DNA of 64,000 nt. Source: Solobacterium sp. UBA3691. GTDB taxonomy: Bacteria; Bacillota_I; Bacilli_A; Erysipelotrichales; Erysipelotrichaceae. Each line of letters opens with the position of its first letter. Positions within the stretch are counted from its first letter, which is position 1. The stretch spans positions 28,269 through 92,268 of the forward strand of contig DFIS01000071.1 in assembly GCA_002372175.1 (NCBI GenBank), written 5' to 3'. A model generated the notes under the pieces. The model was not told where the DNA came from. It searched no databases and worked only from the letters and a program-made list of their open reading frames with translations. Below, piece by piece: positions 1 through 8,961 of this stretch. The position numbers and the translations under genes were made by a program.

Positions 1-305
1 CCGCTGTGATTCTGCATATGATCAAAGCGTCTCTGCCAGTCGATCACACCATGCACAGTACTGTTTACAGGCAGTTCGCCGTCACAGCAGTGGATGATCT
101 TTCCTTCACGGCGGTGTACATCCAGTACCCGTACGTTATCCAGAGTACCGTGATCTGCTGCCTGACCGCCTCCCTCCGGATAAAACGCGGTATCTTCAAG
201 CACGATCTCCCAGTACTTCTTTCCCTTTTCACAGGAGACTACCTGCGCGTCAAACTCCCGGCAGTATACATCCCTGTAAAACAGTTCATTCATCTCTTCG
301 CTCAT
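1..305 (-). CDS. Alanyl-tRNA editing protein (AlaX-like), N-terminal part only
   Basis: The reading frame runs off the left edge, so only about 101 N-terminal residues are present. The visible part contains FYPEGGGQ and then RFDHMQNHSG, which match the second beta-barrel and the HxxxH zinc-site start of the AlaRS-related editing family. Family members hydrolyse Ser- or Gly-tRNA(Ala) in trans in the cytoplasm. The ATG at 305 is preceded by GAGG at a usable distance, and an extended -10 (TGCTATAAT, hexamer 329-334) lies upstream, so the gene probably has its own promoter. The editing domain is far too short to judge completeness. An AlaRS C-terminal fragment is unlikely because the protein starts at this motif. 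Confidence 0.8.
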   Translation of the reverse strand, partial: MSEEMNELFYRDVYCREFDAQVVSCEKGKKYWEIVLEDTAFYPEGGGQAADHGTLDNVRVLDVHRREGKIIHCCDGELPVNSTVHGVIDWQRRFDHMQNHS

Positions 306-328
306 ATCGAAACCTCGTCAACACAGGC

Positions 329-334
329 ATTATA
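329..334 (-). promoter_or_regulatory. Extended -10 promoter element for the alaX-like gene
   Basis: On the minus strand the sequence reads TGCTATAAT, a perfect -10 with a TG extension, about 24 bases before the ATG at 305. The -35 region is poor, as is usual with extended -10 promoters. It lies just downstream of the terminator hairpin at 354-418. Confidence 0.55.
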
Positions 335-353
335 GCACGCTGTCTGCGCATGC

Positions 354-418
354 AAAAAGCTGGTATTGTGAATAAACGCAGGGTGTACCCCCCTGCCCTA
401 CGTTCATTTACAATACCA
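354..418 (-). terminator. Long hairpin terminator after the sugar ABC operon
   Basis: Arms 361-378 and 401-418 are an 18-base inverted repeat with one mismatch and one wobble. An inner CAGGG/CCCTG pair sits in the loop. On the minus strand the hairpin is followed by GCTTTTTGC (T5 at 354-358), so it should end transcripts coming from the ATPase gene that stops at 536. The stem is longer than most intrinsic terminators. Between it and the gene (419-535) no CDS is visible. Confidence 0.6.
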
Positions 419-535
419 AGAACAGATACGGCAGAAGAACTACCGTATGCGTTCATTCCCGGAAAGACTTCATGTCAGGTTTTACACTACTGAAGACGCG
501 GAAGAAGTGCTCAATATCCATACTCCTGAAGATCT

Positions 536-1690
536 TCAGAGCCTCTCACCGTCTTCGTCAAACAGCTGAAGCGTGCCAAGATCCGGAATGATGCCGATCT
601 CTTCACCGTGCAGATAAGGCATGGCAGAATCCCCGACATGTTCGATGACCGAGATCTCTCTGTCTTCGATGCGGACATGCACGATCCGCTTGTCTTCGAT
701 CATCTCACAGTATTCCACCGGTGCGGGTATACCGCCCTTTTGTATGCGTATATCACTGCTGCGGATACCTGCGCATACTTTCTTCAGCTTCTGCAGTTTC
801 TTCTTCTGTGCACCCTGCGGCTCATAGCGCATGCCAAAGATCTGCAGGCTTCCGTCTGACTGTACCGGGATATCCTCCAGGATATTCATGGAAGAAGCCT
901 GTACGAACTCCGCGCAGAAGCGGTTGGCAGGCATTCTGTATACTGTTTCAGGAGTATCGGACATCTGTACGATACCGTCTTTCAGGATGATGATCCTGTC
1001 GGCCAGTGCCATGGCATCTTCCTGATCATGTGTAACATAGACAAAGGTTGTACGGTACTGCTGGTGCACGCGTTTCAGTTCTGCCTTGAGGCTGTCCTTC
1101 ATCTGTACATCCAGATTGGATAACGGCTCATCCAGCAGTAATACCGCAGGTTTTCTGACCATTGCCCGGGCGATGCATACACGCTGTCTTTCTCCACCCG
1201 AGAGATCCTGCGGCAGTCTGTCCAGCTTGTCCGAGAGTCCCATCAGTGAACAGATCTTATTCACTTCCTGTTCGACTTCCTCTCTCGGCATATGTTTCAC
1301 TTCCAGGGGAAAGGCGACATTCTGGTATACCGTCTGGTTGGGATAGAGAGCGTATTCCTGGAAGACCATGGCGGTATCCCTGTCTTCCGGTTTGACATCA
1401 TACATGTCAACTCCGTCAAATGTCAGCGTGCCGACACTGGGTTTCTCCAGTCCCGCGATCAGCCGCAGTAACGTACTCTTGCCGGAGCCCGAAGGTCCAA
1501 GGATCACTGCGAAGGAAGCGTCGGGAATCGTGACCGAGCAGTGCTGCAGAGCGATCACGCCTTCGTTGGTCAGATACGGCATCTGCATCTGCGCTTTCCG
1601 TATCTTCTCCTTCTCCCGTCTGCCGATAATACCGGTGATCTTCTGAAACGGATAGATCTTCGTCACATCATCAAATACGATCTCCGGCAT
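536..1690 (-). CDS. Sugar ABC transporter ATP-binding protein (MsmX/UgpC family)
   Basis: This 384-residue ATPase would power the sugar importer encoded upstream in the same direction. Walker A is GPSGSGKST, the Q-loop is MVFQEYALYP, the signature is LSGGERQR, Walker B is VLLLDEP, and the D-loop SNLD and switch VTHDQ follow. The C-terminal ~120 residues form the TOBE/OB-like regulatory part typical of MalK/UgpC. Between the first strand and the second (about residues 14-45) there is a basic insert absent from standard MsmX. The start sits 1 bp past the DUF624 stop, so it is probably translationally coupled. The catalytic set is complete. Confidence 0.9.
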   Translation of the reverse strand: MPEIVFDDVTKIYPFQKITGIIGRREKEKIRKAQMQMPYLTNEGVIALQHCSVTIPDASFAVILGPSGSGKSTLLRLIAGLEKPSVGTLTFDGVDMYDVKPEDRDTAMVFQEYALYPNQTVYQNVAFPLEVKHMPREEVEQEVNKICSLMGLSDKLDRLPQDLSGGERQRVCIARAMVRKPAVLLLDEPLSNLDVQMKDSLKAELKRVHQQYRTTFVYVTHDQEDAMALADRIIILKDGIVQMSDTPETVYRMPANRFCAEFVQASSMNILEDIPVQSDGSLQIFGMRYEPQGAQKKKLQKLKKVCAGIRSSDIRIQKGGIPAPVEYCEMIEDKRIVHVRIEDREISVIEHVGDSAMPYLHGEEIGIIPDLGTLQLFDEDGERL

Positions 1691-1691
1691 C

Positions 1692-2318
1692 CTAATCTTC
1701 CCTCTCTTCCAGTCCGTTTTCCTTTACGAACATATCCATATCCCTTTCCAGTGCCTGTCTTGTCAGATCGGTATACAGTCCCGGAAGGATCAGTAATGCC
1801 AACGGGAAGAAGCCGATCATCCACACCGAAACAGCCAGAAAGACAGCGGAGAACAGGGTGCGCAGGGGATGCTTAAGACCGATATACAGAGCTATGCGCA
1901 GTAATGAAGATACCGGAGCGTCAAAGCGTGATAGGACTGCCGGGATATTCACAAAAGTCAGCACTGCCGCAAGTGTCAGCACCACCCCCAGGATCATATA
2001 TAACATACCCCAGATACTGATCTTATAGATCTGCCAGCCGGTCCAGAGACCTTCCAGCAGGACAAGCACACACAGGATCAGGATCACCGACAGGATGAGA
2101 CCGCTCTTCAGGTTGACTTTGAATGCCTGCAGGTAATCCCGGAATACACCGTTTCCCCTGCCCGGTCCGAAGACGATCTTTGACATCGTATGGAACAGGG
2201 CTGCGGAAGCCGGTACGACAGTGATCACAGGCAGTGAAAAGACCAGCCAGAAAAAGCTTACGATAAGCATATTGGCTACGGTCTCAAGCATTTTGATAAA
2301 GGGACTGTTATAGTTCAT
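1692..2318 (-). CDS. DUF624/YesL-family membrane protein
   Basis: The 208-residue protein has about five hydrophobic helices and the N-terminal pattern of YesL/DUF624 proteins (NMLIVSFFWLVFSLPVIT, then FHTM and a Gly-rich turn before a basic loop). YesL proteins recur next to YesM/YesN regulators and Lpl-type sugar transporters, as here, but their biochemical role is unknown. It is an integral membrane protein without catalytic motifs. It lies between the deacetylase (3 bp upstream) and the ATPase (1 bp downstream), so it is co-transcribed. Confidence 0.75.
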   Translation of the reverse strand: MNYNSPFIKMLETVANMLIVSFFWLVFSLPVITVVPASAALFHTMSKIVFGPGRGNGVFRDYLQAFKVNLKSGLILSVILILCVLVLLEGLWTGWQIYKISIWGMLYMILGVVLTLAAVLTFVNIPAVLSRFDAPVSSLLRIALYIGLKHPLRTLFSAVFLAVSVWMIGFFPLALLILPGLYTDLTRQALERDMDMFVKENGLEERED

Positions 2319-2320
2319 AC

Positions 2321-3181
2321 TTACAATACTGTATCACGAATCTTTGTCAGTGCACCTGCCGGAAGATATTCCGTATTCTCAAAGGAGGTGCGGATCCACA
2401 CATCACAGGACGAGGGATTGCGTATCATTGTGCCGTCAGCACTGTACTCCAGACGCTGGTATGCCTGCAGATAGTCGAGGATCTCCCCGTTTGCCGCATA
2501 CCAGACCGTGTCATTGCCGGAGACTTTCTGCAGGAGCTCTTCGATCCGCTGCCAGTTATCCTCTCCGTCAAACTCATACGCATGGCCCCAGACATAGAAC
2601 AGGGCAGGACGGAACGCGGGTGTATGCAGGAACTGTTCAGCCAGTTCGAAGAGTTTCTCATCGTTATGATGACAGGTAGGATCCCAGGCCAGGGGATCTT
2701 CGGGAAGCGCGAAGCTGTGCGTGCTTTTCACCGTACGGGCACCTCTGTATCCAGCTGTCTTCAGCAGTTCCTTCACCTGTTCGTTATATACACCGAAGGG
2801 ATAGGCAAACATACGCAGGGTATCACCGCGCAGCTCTTCCAGCTGTCTCTTATCTTCCAGGATCTCATACATGGCATACGGTGTGCCCGGCGCTGTCAGG
2901 TCGGAATGATAGAGCCCATGCCCGCCGATCTCGTGGCTGCGGTAGAGTTCGCGGGCTTCGTCACGATCAACCTTGGAGATATCGATCTCCCGCTTTCCCG
3001 GTGCTTTTGCCTGTGCTTTATATCCCAGAACAGCACTGTTGAGGTTGAATGTACACTTTACACCGTACTGTTCACATAACCGTACCAGACGTCTGTCCTG
3101 TACGACACCGTCATCATAGCTCAGTGTGAATGCCCTGCACTTTCCTTCCGGAAACAGCAGACTGTCAAATCGTTTTCCCAT
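2321..3181 (-). CDS. Polysaccharide deacetylase family protein (CE4-like)
   Basis: About 286 residues. Motif 1 is SYDDGVVQD with the catalytic and metal Asp pair; motif 2 is GGHGLYHSDL with the two metal-binding His; YPFGVYN resembles motif 3. The NodB-fold family removes N- or O-acetyl groups from glycans. There is no signal peptide, so it probably acts in the cytoplasm on imported material. An upstream in-frame ATG at 3211 exists, but GGGAGGC lies 6 bases before the ATG at 3181, which fixes the start. The neighbouring esterases and importer support a role in deacylating a carbohydrate ligand; the substrate is not readable. Confidence 0.8.
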   Translation of the reverse strand: MGKRFDSLLFPEGKCRAFTLSYDDGVVQDRRLVRLCEQYGVKCTFNLNSAVLGYKAQAKAPGKREIDISKVDRDEARELYRSHEIGGHGLYHSDLTAPGTPYAMYEILEDKRQLEELRGDTLRMFAYPFGVYNEQVKELLKTAGYRGARTVKSTHSFALPEDPLAWDPTCHHNDEKLFELAEQFLHTPAFRPALFYVWGHAYEFDGEDNWQRIEELLQKVSGNDTVWYAANGEILDYLQAYQRLEYSADGTMIRNPSSCDVWIRTSFENTEYLPAGALTKIRDTVL

Positions 3182-3227
3182 GTTTGCCTCCCTGTACAGA
3201 AAGATCCGCATCTGCGGATCTTTGTGT

Positions 3228-4730
3228 TTATCCGATCATTTCCGCGGTGATGGGTTCCTTCTCCCGGAACTTCCATGCCGAGTTATTATCGGCATCCACC
3301 TGCACATGATCCCCTTCGAATGTCATTGTGTAGGTATCCTGTATGCAGGTCTCTACCCATCTTCCGTGCATGACAAGCACGTTGTCTTCCTTCCAGAAGG
3401 CATCACCGAGATACATCTGGGTGAGATCTTCCGGCTTGCCGAGCAGGTTGGTAAATCTTGTGCCGGCGGTGGAGAAGCGGATCTTTTCGTTTCTTCCGGA
3501 CTTTGTGGTGATATCGAAGACAAAGCCGTAGTTATCGAAGTCAAGACGGAACCGGGCAATACCGTCGGCCTGCAGACCAGTCATGAAGTTGCCCGCAAAC
3601 GGTGTGAAGGTACCGTTTGTGACTTCCCATGTCTTTCCGCTGATCTTCTCTGTTAATGAGCTGAAGGGCTGACATGCCGGGTTGCCTATGTTGAGTCTCT
3701 GCAGCTTGCGGCAGAGCTTCGCGTAGTTCTCTTCATCTTCAGGGAGCGGATCACTGCCGGTGATCTTCTCGATGAATCTCCAGGTGATATCCAGTGTGCT
3801 CTGGGCCCAGTGCGCGCCTACAGCTGTCTCGGTGATAGCAATCTCCATATCCTGGTCAGGCAGAACGATCGTGAACTGTCCCATGGCACCGTCTGCACGG
3901 TAGGCATGTTCAGGCTTGCACATCCAGATCTGAAAACCGTAGCCGAGGAAGTTGTCGGAAGCTTCCGGGTTGTTTATCGATTCAGTAGCAGAATCGTTCT
4001 GGTTCGTCGTCGCAAGACGTACATAATCTTCCGCCAGGATCCTCTCGCCTTCCCAGACACCGCCGTCTGCGTAGAGCTTCATCAGACGGAAGTTATCCTC
4101 CGTTGTTGCAAAGAGTCCGCCGCCGCCTACTTCCATGCCGTCTGCCATGCACATCCAGCGCAGGTTGTCCGGATCGATACCAATCTTGTTGAAGAGTCTC
4201 GGAGTCAGGTACTCATGGAGCCCGAGGCCTGTCTTCTTCCGTACGATGGCACCGAGCATTGTAGAACCGGTGGAGTTGTACATGTATGTCGTACCGGGTT
4301 TGTGGTTGACCGGTGTATGCATGAAGTCTCTGATCCAGTGTTCGGAGTTGAACGGCATGGTGTCCATACCGCAGCCCATGCACAGGACATCGCGTACGGT
4401 CAGAAGCTTCAGATTCTCACTGGGATCTTCAGGTGATTCTTCCGGGAAGATATCGATCAGACGTTCATCCAGCTTCAGCAGTCCTTCGGTATAGGCAATA
4501 CCGACTGCGGTTGCGGCATATGTCTTGGTGTGGCTCTGCAGACCGTGTCTGAGGTTAGGTCCGTAGGGTGTCCACCACCCTTCTGTGATCATTCTGTTAT
4601 GACGCATGATCATCAGACCGTGCATCTCTGTCTGGCTCTTTTCAAGCTCTTCGATATACTCAAGGATATGCTTACTGCTTACACCTGTTTCTTCAGGTTT
4701 TGCATGTTCAAACGGTTTGCGTGTATTCAT
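3228..4730 (-). CDS. Serine hydrolase, beta-lactamase/class C-like family
   Basis: The 500-residue protein shows the SxxK motif (SHTK, about residue 66) and a YxN-like motif (YMYNSTG), the nucleophile and proton-relay positions of the penicillin-binding/beta-lactamase superfamily. GGGGLFATTEDNFRLMKLY is also typical of these serine hydrolases. A C-terminal beta-rich region of about 130 residues follows the catalytic domain. No signal peptide is present, which argues for an esterase or amidase acting inside the cell rather than a beta-lactamase. It starts 3 bp after the permease stop, in the importer operon. Confidence 0.8.
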   Translation of the reverse strand: MNTRKPFEHAKPEETGVSSKHILEYIEELEKSQTEMHGLMIMRHNRMITEGWWTPYGPNLRHGLQSHTKTYAATAVGIAYTEGLLKLDERLIDIFPEESPEDPSENLKLLTVRDVLCMGCGMDTMPFNSEHWIRDFMHTPVNHKPGTTYMYNSTGSTMLGAIVRKKTGLGLHEYLTPRLFNKIGIDPDNLRWMCMADGMEVGGGGLFATTEDNFRLMKLYADGGVWEGERILAEDYVRLATTNQNDSATESINNPEASDNFLGYGFQIWMCKPEHAYRADGAMGQFTIVLPDQDMEIAITETAVGAHWAQSTLDITWRFIEKITGSDPLPEDEENYAKLCRKLQRLNIGNPACQPFSSLTEKISGKTWEVTNGTFTPFAGNFMTGLQADGIARFRLDFDNYGFVFDITTKSGRNEKIRFSTAGTRFTNLLGKPEDLTQMYLGDAFWKEDNVLVMHGRWVETCIQDTYTMTFEGDHVQVDADNNSAWKFREKEPITAEMIG

Positions 4731-4733
4731 CTC

Positions 4734-5648
4734 TTATCCTTTCACACCGCCGATAACCATACCCTTGATCAGTTCTTTCTGTACAAACGGATATACAGCC
4801 AGGATCGGGATCAGGGCAATGATGGCAACCGCCATACGTGCGGACTCTGTAGGCAGTGAACGCTGTGCCAGCAGGACTGCTTCGTTGGAAAGATCTGTTG
4901 TCTTCAGGAACTGGATACTGTCCATCAGTTTCTTCAGGTATACCTGAATGGTATAGAGCTTGGGGTCTCCGATATAGTACAGACCTGTAGTCCAGTTGTT
5001 CCAGTAGCCGAGGGCGGAGAACAGTCCGATCGTGGTCATGATCGGCTTGGACAGCGGTACCATGATCTTGGAATAGATCGTCCAGTCCTTGGCTCCGTCA
5101 AGACGTGCAGCCTCAACGATGGAATACGGGATATTCGCGTTGAAGTAGTTTCTGACTAACAGAACGTTCATACCGTTCATTAACATACCCGGAATCAGGT
5201 ATGCCCACAGGGTATCCTTGATGTGGAACAGTCTTGTCCAGACGATATAGGAAGCGGTAATACCGCCGTTGAACAGCATCGTGAAGAACAGGATGAAGGC
5301 GAATACGTTTCTGGGCTTGAAGTCCTTACGGGAGAGCGGATAAGCAAACATGGAGGTCATGACCAGGCTTGCGGCAGTACCGATGACCGTAACCAGGATC
5401 GTAAGACCATAGGCACGGGCAATCGTTGCTCTCTTCGCCCACAGGAAGTAGTAGGCATCCAGTGACCAGGATTCCGGGATAAACCGGTATCCGTAAACGA
5501 GTGACTGTTCGGAAGACAGAGATACGGTAAGCATCAGGATCAGAGGCACGATACAGAAGATCATCATCAGGATCATGACGACCAGTGCCATATAGTGGAA
5601 TTCCTGTTCACCCTTCATCAGGATGATCTTATTCTTATTCTTAGCCAT
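4734..5648 (-). CDS. Carbohydrate ABC transporter permease (LplC/YtcP type)
   Basis: 304 residues with six predicted helices and the EAA-type cytoplasmic loop (EAARLDGAKDWTIYSKIMVPLSKP) that contacts the ATPase. The FNGGITASYIVW stretch and the PFVQKELIKGMVIGGVKG C-terminus are characteristic of LplC/YtcP permeases, which import complex oligosaccharides. It pairs with the permease encoded just upstream (13-bp gap) and the binding protein at 10,760-12,253. Confidence 0.9.
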   Translation of the reverse strand: MAKNKNKIILMKGEQEFHYMALVVMILMMIFCIVPLILMLTVSLSSEQSLVYGYRFIPESWSLDAYYFLWAKRATIARAYGLTILVTVIGTAASLVMTSMFAYPLSRKDFKPRNVFAFILFFTMLFNGGITASYIVWTRLFHIKDTLWAYLIPGMLMNGMNVLLVRNYFNANIPYSIVEAARLDGAKDWTIYSKIMVPLSKPIMTTIGLFSALGYWNNWTTGLYYIGDPKLYTIQVYLKKLMDSIQFLKTTDLSNEAVLLAQRSLPTESARMAVAIIALIPILAVYPFVQKELIKGMVIGGVKG

Positions 5649-5661
5649 GGGTAACTCCTTA

Positions 5662-6630
5662 TCAGAACAGTGAGTTCTCCGGATTGATCTTACGGACGAG
5701 CATATTGGAGATCATGACCAGAGCGAAGCCGATCACAGCCTGGAATACGCTGGCAGCCGAAGACTGACCGACGTTGTTGCTGATCATCAGGGCACGGTAG
5801 ACGAAGGTATCGATCGTCTGTGTTGTCTCATATAGCATACCGTTGCCCAGAGGTACCTGGTAGAAGAGACCGAAGTCGGAGTTGAAGATACGGCCGATCG
5901 ACAGCAGCATCATCATTGTGATCATCGGTTTCAACAGAGGCAGTGTGATGTACTTGATCTGTTCAAACTTGGTCGCTCCGTCGATCCTTGCGGACTCATA
6001 GAGACTCTTGTCAATACCGCCGATACTTGCCATATAGATGACAGAACTCTGACCTGCGCCCTGCCAGATATGTACGATGGTCAGGATGAACGGCCAGTAG
6101 GAAGCTGTCGTATACCACGCTACCGGGTTATCTTTGAATACAGTCGTATTCAGGTAGCCGTAGCTCTGGCTGAGGAAGGCATAGACAAGGAATGACAGGA
6201 TAACTGCCGAGACCATGGACGGGAAGCAGATGATCGGCTGGATGACCTTGGCAATCTTACGCTGGGCGATCTCGTTCATGCACAGAGCGATGAAGACGGC
6301 GATCACCAGGTCCATGATGATCCATACAGCGTTATATGCCAGGGTATTCCGGATCATGATAAAAGCGTCCTTGGTCTTGAACAGGTATTCAAAGTTCTGG
6401 AACTTGACCCAGGGACTCTTCAGGATACCGACAGAGTAATTGATCCTCTTAAAGGCAAGCAGAATACCGAACATCGGCAGATAGTTGTTGCAAATAAGAT
6501 AGATAATTCCCGGCAGCATCATCAAATAAAGGGGCAAATCGGCTTTCAGCCTTTCCCGGCGCTGGAGTTTTTCCTGATTCTTCAGGACATCATCAAACTC
6601 CGAACGTCCGGTCTTCTGACGATCAGACAT
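5662..6630 (-). CDS. Carbohydrate ABC transporter permease (LplB type)
   Basis: 322 residues, six helices. The N-terminus MLPGIIYLICNNYLPMFG followed by LLAFKRINY is the LplB signature (a PMFG/YPMYG motif before the first periplasmic loop), and the EAA loop reads ESARIDGATKFEQIKYITLP. It forms the membrane channel with the permease at 4,734-5,648. A clear SD (GAAGGAGAG) precedes the ATG. The 88-bp gap upstream carries a possible internal promoter, so transporter and regulator genes may be transcribed separately. Confidence 0.9.
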   Translation of the reverse strand: MSDRQKTGRSEFDDVLKNQEKLQRRERLKADLPLYLMMLPGIIYLICNNYLPMFGILLAFKRINYSVGILKSPWVKFQNFEYLFKTKDAFIMIRNTLAYNAVWIIMDLVIAVFIALCMNEIAQRKIAKVIQPIICFPSMVSAVILSFLVYAFLSQSYGYLNTTVFKDNPVAWYTTASYWPFILTIVHIWQGAGQSSVIYMASIGGIDKSLYESARIDGATKFEQIKYITLPLLKPMITMMMLLSIGRIFNSDFGLFYQVPLGNGMLYETTQTIDTFVYRALMISNNVGQSSAASVFQAVIGFALVMISNMLVRKINPENSLF

Positions 6631-6718
6631 ATATACTCTCCTTCACTGTATAACTATCCGTATTTTCATAGTATCGGACAGGAATGGTTCAATCATTAAA
6701 AAATGTACACTGTAGTTG
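6631..6718 (-). promoter_or_regulatory. Possible internal promoter before the permease genes
   Basis: The minus strand of this gap contains TTGAAC, a 16-bp spacer and TATGAA, about 25-30 bases before the SD of the LplB-type permease. Part of the gap (GTGTACATTTTTTAATG) is A/T-rich. The match to a sigma-A promoter is partial, and no operator is clearly recognisable. Confidence 0.3.
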
Positions 6719-7393
6719 TCAATTTCTATCCCTGACAAGAGCCTGAATCAGAGCCGCGCCGGCTTCGTAATTCTGCGCGTGTACAGCCATGCCGAGGATC
6801 ACTTCTTCGTGGTAATATCCGGCCTGATGCAGAGGTGAATCCGTCCCCAGAATGAGTCCCACAGGATGGGTGTTACCCTCTTCATCCGTATAAAAGTAAA
6901 AGTCCTCGGAGTGCTCCTGCAGGGTCTTTCCCGGAATAAGCATACTGAGATCCGCAAAGCCTCCTGCCCGGGCAAACTGATCAAAGTACATCTCCGGCAT
7001 ACTGCAGACATCGAGGTCACTGATCATGAACAGGGCATTGAGCACCTGCATGGTCTCGGCATCGGCTGTCTCATTGTGCGCTTCTCCCAATGTATAGTCG
7101 GTATTGACGCTGATCTTCTTTCCCCGGATATCCATACCGGAAGTCTCCAAAAGTTCCGCAAAGACGGTCTCATCGGCGTCAAGAGCTCTGGCATCACTGT
7201 TGACCAGCACAGCGTACAGGGCAGCACTGCCGCCGGTCATCCCGTGCAGGATCAGTCCGCATACTGCCAGAAGACACAGAAAAGCGATGATCGGTATCCG
7301 GTAGTAATCCCAGATGAAGTTGATCTTCGAAGATTGGTCGGGGAGTGTGCGGAAGACTTCACGATCTTTTTTTATCTGTTCCTGCCAGCGCAT
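6719..7393 (-). CDS. Single-pass membrane-anchored extracellular protein, unknown function
   Basis: 224 residues. Residues 1-30 are charged and cytoplasmic, about 32-50 form one hydrophobic helix (IPIIAFLCLLAVCGLIL), and the remaining 170 residues are predicted outside. The ectodomain contains DYTLGEAHNETADAETMQVL and a glycine-poor mixed alpha/beta composition reminiscent of a substrate-binding lobe, but no named family is recognised. It lies 2 bp after the AraC-type regulator and before the permeases, so it may be an accessory sensor or docking factor of the YesM/YesN-transporter module (inference). SD GGGGGAG precedes the ATG. Confidence 0.6.
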   Translation of the reverse strand: MRWQEQIKKDREVFRTLPDQSSKINFIWDYYRIPIIAFLCLLAVCGLILHGMTGGSAALYAVLVNSDARALDADETVFAELLETSGMDIRGKKISVNTDYTLGEAHNETADAETMQVLNALFMISDLDVCSMPEMYFDQFARAGGFADLSMLIPGKTLQEHSEDFYFYTDEEGNTHPVGLILGTDSPLHQAGYYHEEVILGMAVHAQNYEAGAALIQALVRDRN

Positions 7394-7395
7394 GG

Positions 7396-8961
7396 TTATT
7401 CTCCCCCGCGGCTGCGCCAGTCGTAGGGGCTGACACCGACAAGTTTATGGAAGACGGTAGAGAAGTAGGAGATGTTGTAATAGCCTACCTGAGAAGCAAT
7501 CTCACTGACCGGCAGCGCTGTCGACAGTAACAAACGCTTGGCCTCCTCGATCCGCAGTTTATTGATATACTCACGAAGATTCATATTCATGTTGTTTTTG
7601 AAGAGCTTGGACAAGTAGTTCGGCGTGACATAGGTCATGGCCGCGATATCACTGCGGCTGATGTCTTCCCGGAAGTTTTCATCGATATACTTCTTTGCCC
7701 GGGCGATCACGTCTTCTTCCTCCGCGCTTTCCTTCATCCGGTTCTGCTGCAGCTGCCAGAGACGTTCCGCCAGTTCCGTCAGGATCCTGTCGGTGACCGG
7801 TGAGGCCTGCTGCAGACGCAGGATCTCCTGGTCCCGGAAGATATCATTCGTGCTCATGCGGTTGTCCCGGAAGTGCTGGGCATACAGGTGGATCAGATCA
7901 CTGCGGAAACGTTCCATCCTGTCCCTGTCACTGCGCAGATCTTCGGCGGTAAGGCGTATATACTCACGGTATCCCGCTTCATCTCTGTTTTTCATATACC
8001 AGAGGATCAGATCACGGCTGAAGATCACAGTCTCACGGGCATGATCATCGGTGATCTCCGATGTGAAGAAGACCTGTCCCGTACGGTGACGGACCTGCCT
8101 CAGCTGCTCATACATCGTATAGGTCATATCACAGGCATCGTAAAAGCAGAACGGATCGCTGATGACCGCTGCCGGATGCAGTGATGTATACCGCTGTACA
8201 AACGTGATCAGTTCCTGTGCTTTCTGCCGCAGTTCTTCAGGTTCGCGGTCATCCTGCACAAAGCAGAATGCCCAGAGATAACGCTCATCCAGGTTCACCA
8301 CGGTATGGGCTGTACCGATATAGCTGAGGATCACTTCATCATGGAGCTGTGCCATCATGAACCTCAGCATCTCGGTATTCCATCCCTTGGCGGCCGCCTC
8401 ACTCATATCCGTACAGGTTCCGCAGATACGCCATCTGCTGTCGGCGGAGAACTCTACCCCGTTGATCTTCAGTGCTGCTTCCACGATATCCCTGTCGGTC
8501 CCCAGATACCCCTCACAGGCCTGGCGGAAGATGGATGACATGAGCGTATCGTACTGTTTCTGCGATGCCGGTTCTTCCTTCTCTTTCTTCTTCCGCGCAT
8601 TGGCGATCATCTTCTGTATGCATACACGCACTTCTTCCGGGTCAAACGGTTTGGTCAGGTATCCTGTAACTCCGTACTGGATGGCAATACGGGCATACTC
8701 AAACTCTTCGTAGCACGTCAGGAATGAGAACTCTCTCTTCTTCCCGTCCCCGCAGGCATACTTCAATACTTCAATACCGTTACAGATCGGCATATCGATA
8801 TCACACAGGATCAGTTCGGGATCTTCTCTGCCAATGATCTCCTTAGCCATCTGCCCGTTATATGCCCGGTATACCTGTGATATACCGAGTTCCTGCGTAT
8901 TCAGCTGACTTTCGATCACATCGATCGTAGAGATATCATCATCACAAACCAACAGTTTCAT
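7396..8961 (-). CDS. Response regulator with AraC-type DNA-binding domain (YesN-like)
   Basis: 521 residues. The receiver domain (1-120) has the acidic pocket DDD, phospho-acceptor Asp in LILCDIDMP and Lys in TKPFDP. A ~270-residue middle region follows, then the two HTH motifs of AraC/XylS (SDIAAMTYVTPNYLSKLF and VSEIASQVGYYNISYFS) at about 420-515. Such regulators activate transport genes in response to the partner kinase. The ORF overlaps the kinase gene by 20 bp, so the two are translationally coupled. The expected targets are the binding-protein and permease promoters (inference). Confidence 0.92.
   Translation of the reverse strand: MKLLVCDDDISTIDVIESQLNTQELGISQVYRAYNGQMAKEIIGREDPELILCDIDMPICNGIEVLKYACGDGKKREFSFLTCYEEFEYARIAIQYGVTGYLTKPFDPEEVRVCIQKMIANARKKKEKEEPASQKQYDTLMSSIFRQACEGYLGTDRDIVEAALKINGVEFSADSRWRICGTCTDMSEAAAKGWNTEMLRFMMAQLHDEVILSYIGTAHTVVNLDERYLWAFCFVQDDREPEELRQKAQELITFVQRYTSLHPAAVISDPFCFYDACDMTYTMYEQLRQVRHRTGQVFFTSEITDDHARETVIFSRDLILWYMKNRDEAGYREYIRLTAEDLRSDRDRMERFRSDLIHLYAQHFRDNRMSTNDIFRDQEILRLQQASPVTDRILTELAERLWQLQQNRMKESAEEEDVIARAKKYIDENFREDISRSDIAAMTYVTPNYLSKLFKNNMNMNLREYINKLRIEEAKRLLLSTALPVSEIASQVGYYNISYFSTVFHKLVGVSPYDWRSRGGE

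Noticed and set aside
3182..3211. Ten-residue N-terminal extension of the deacetylase
   Set aside because: The inner ATG has an SD at the right distance; the outer one has none.
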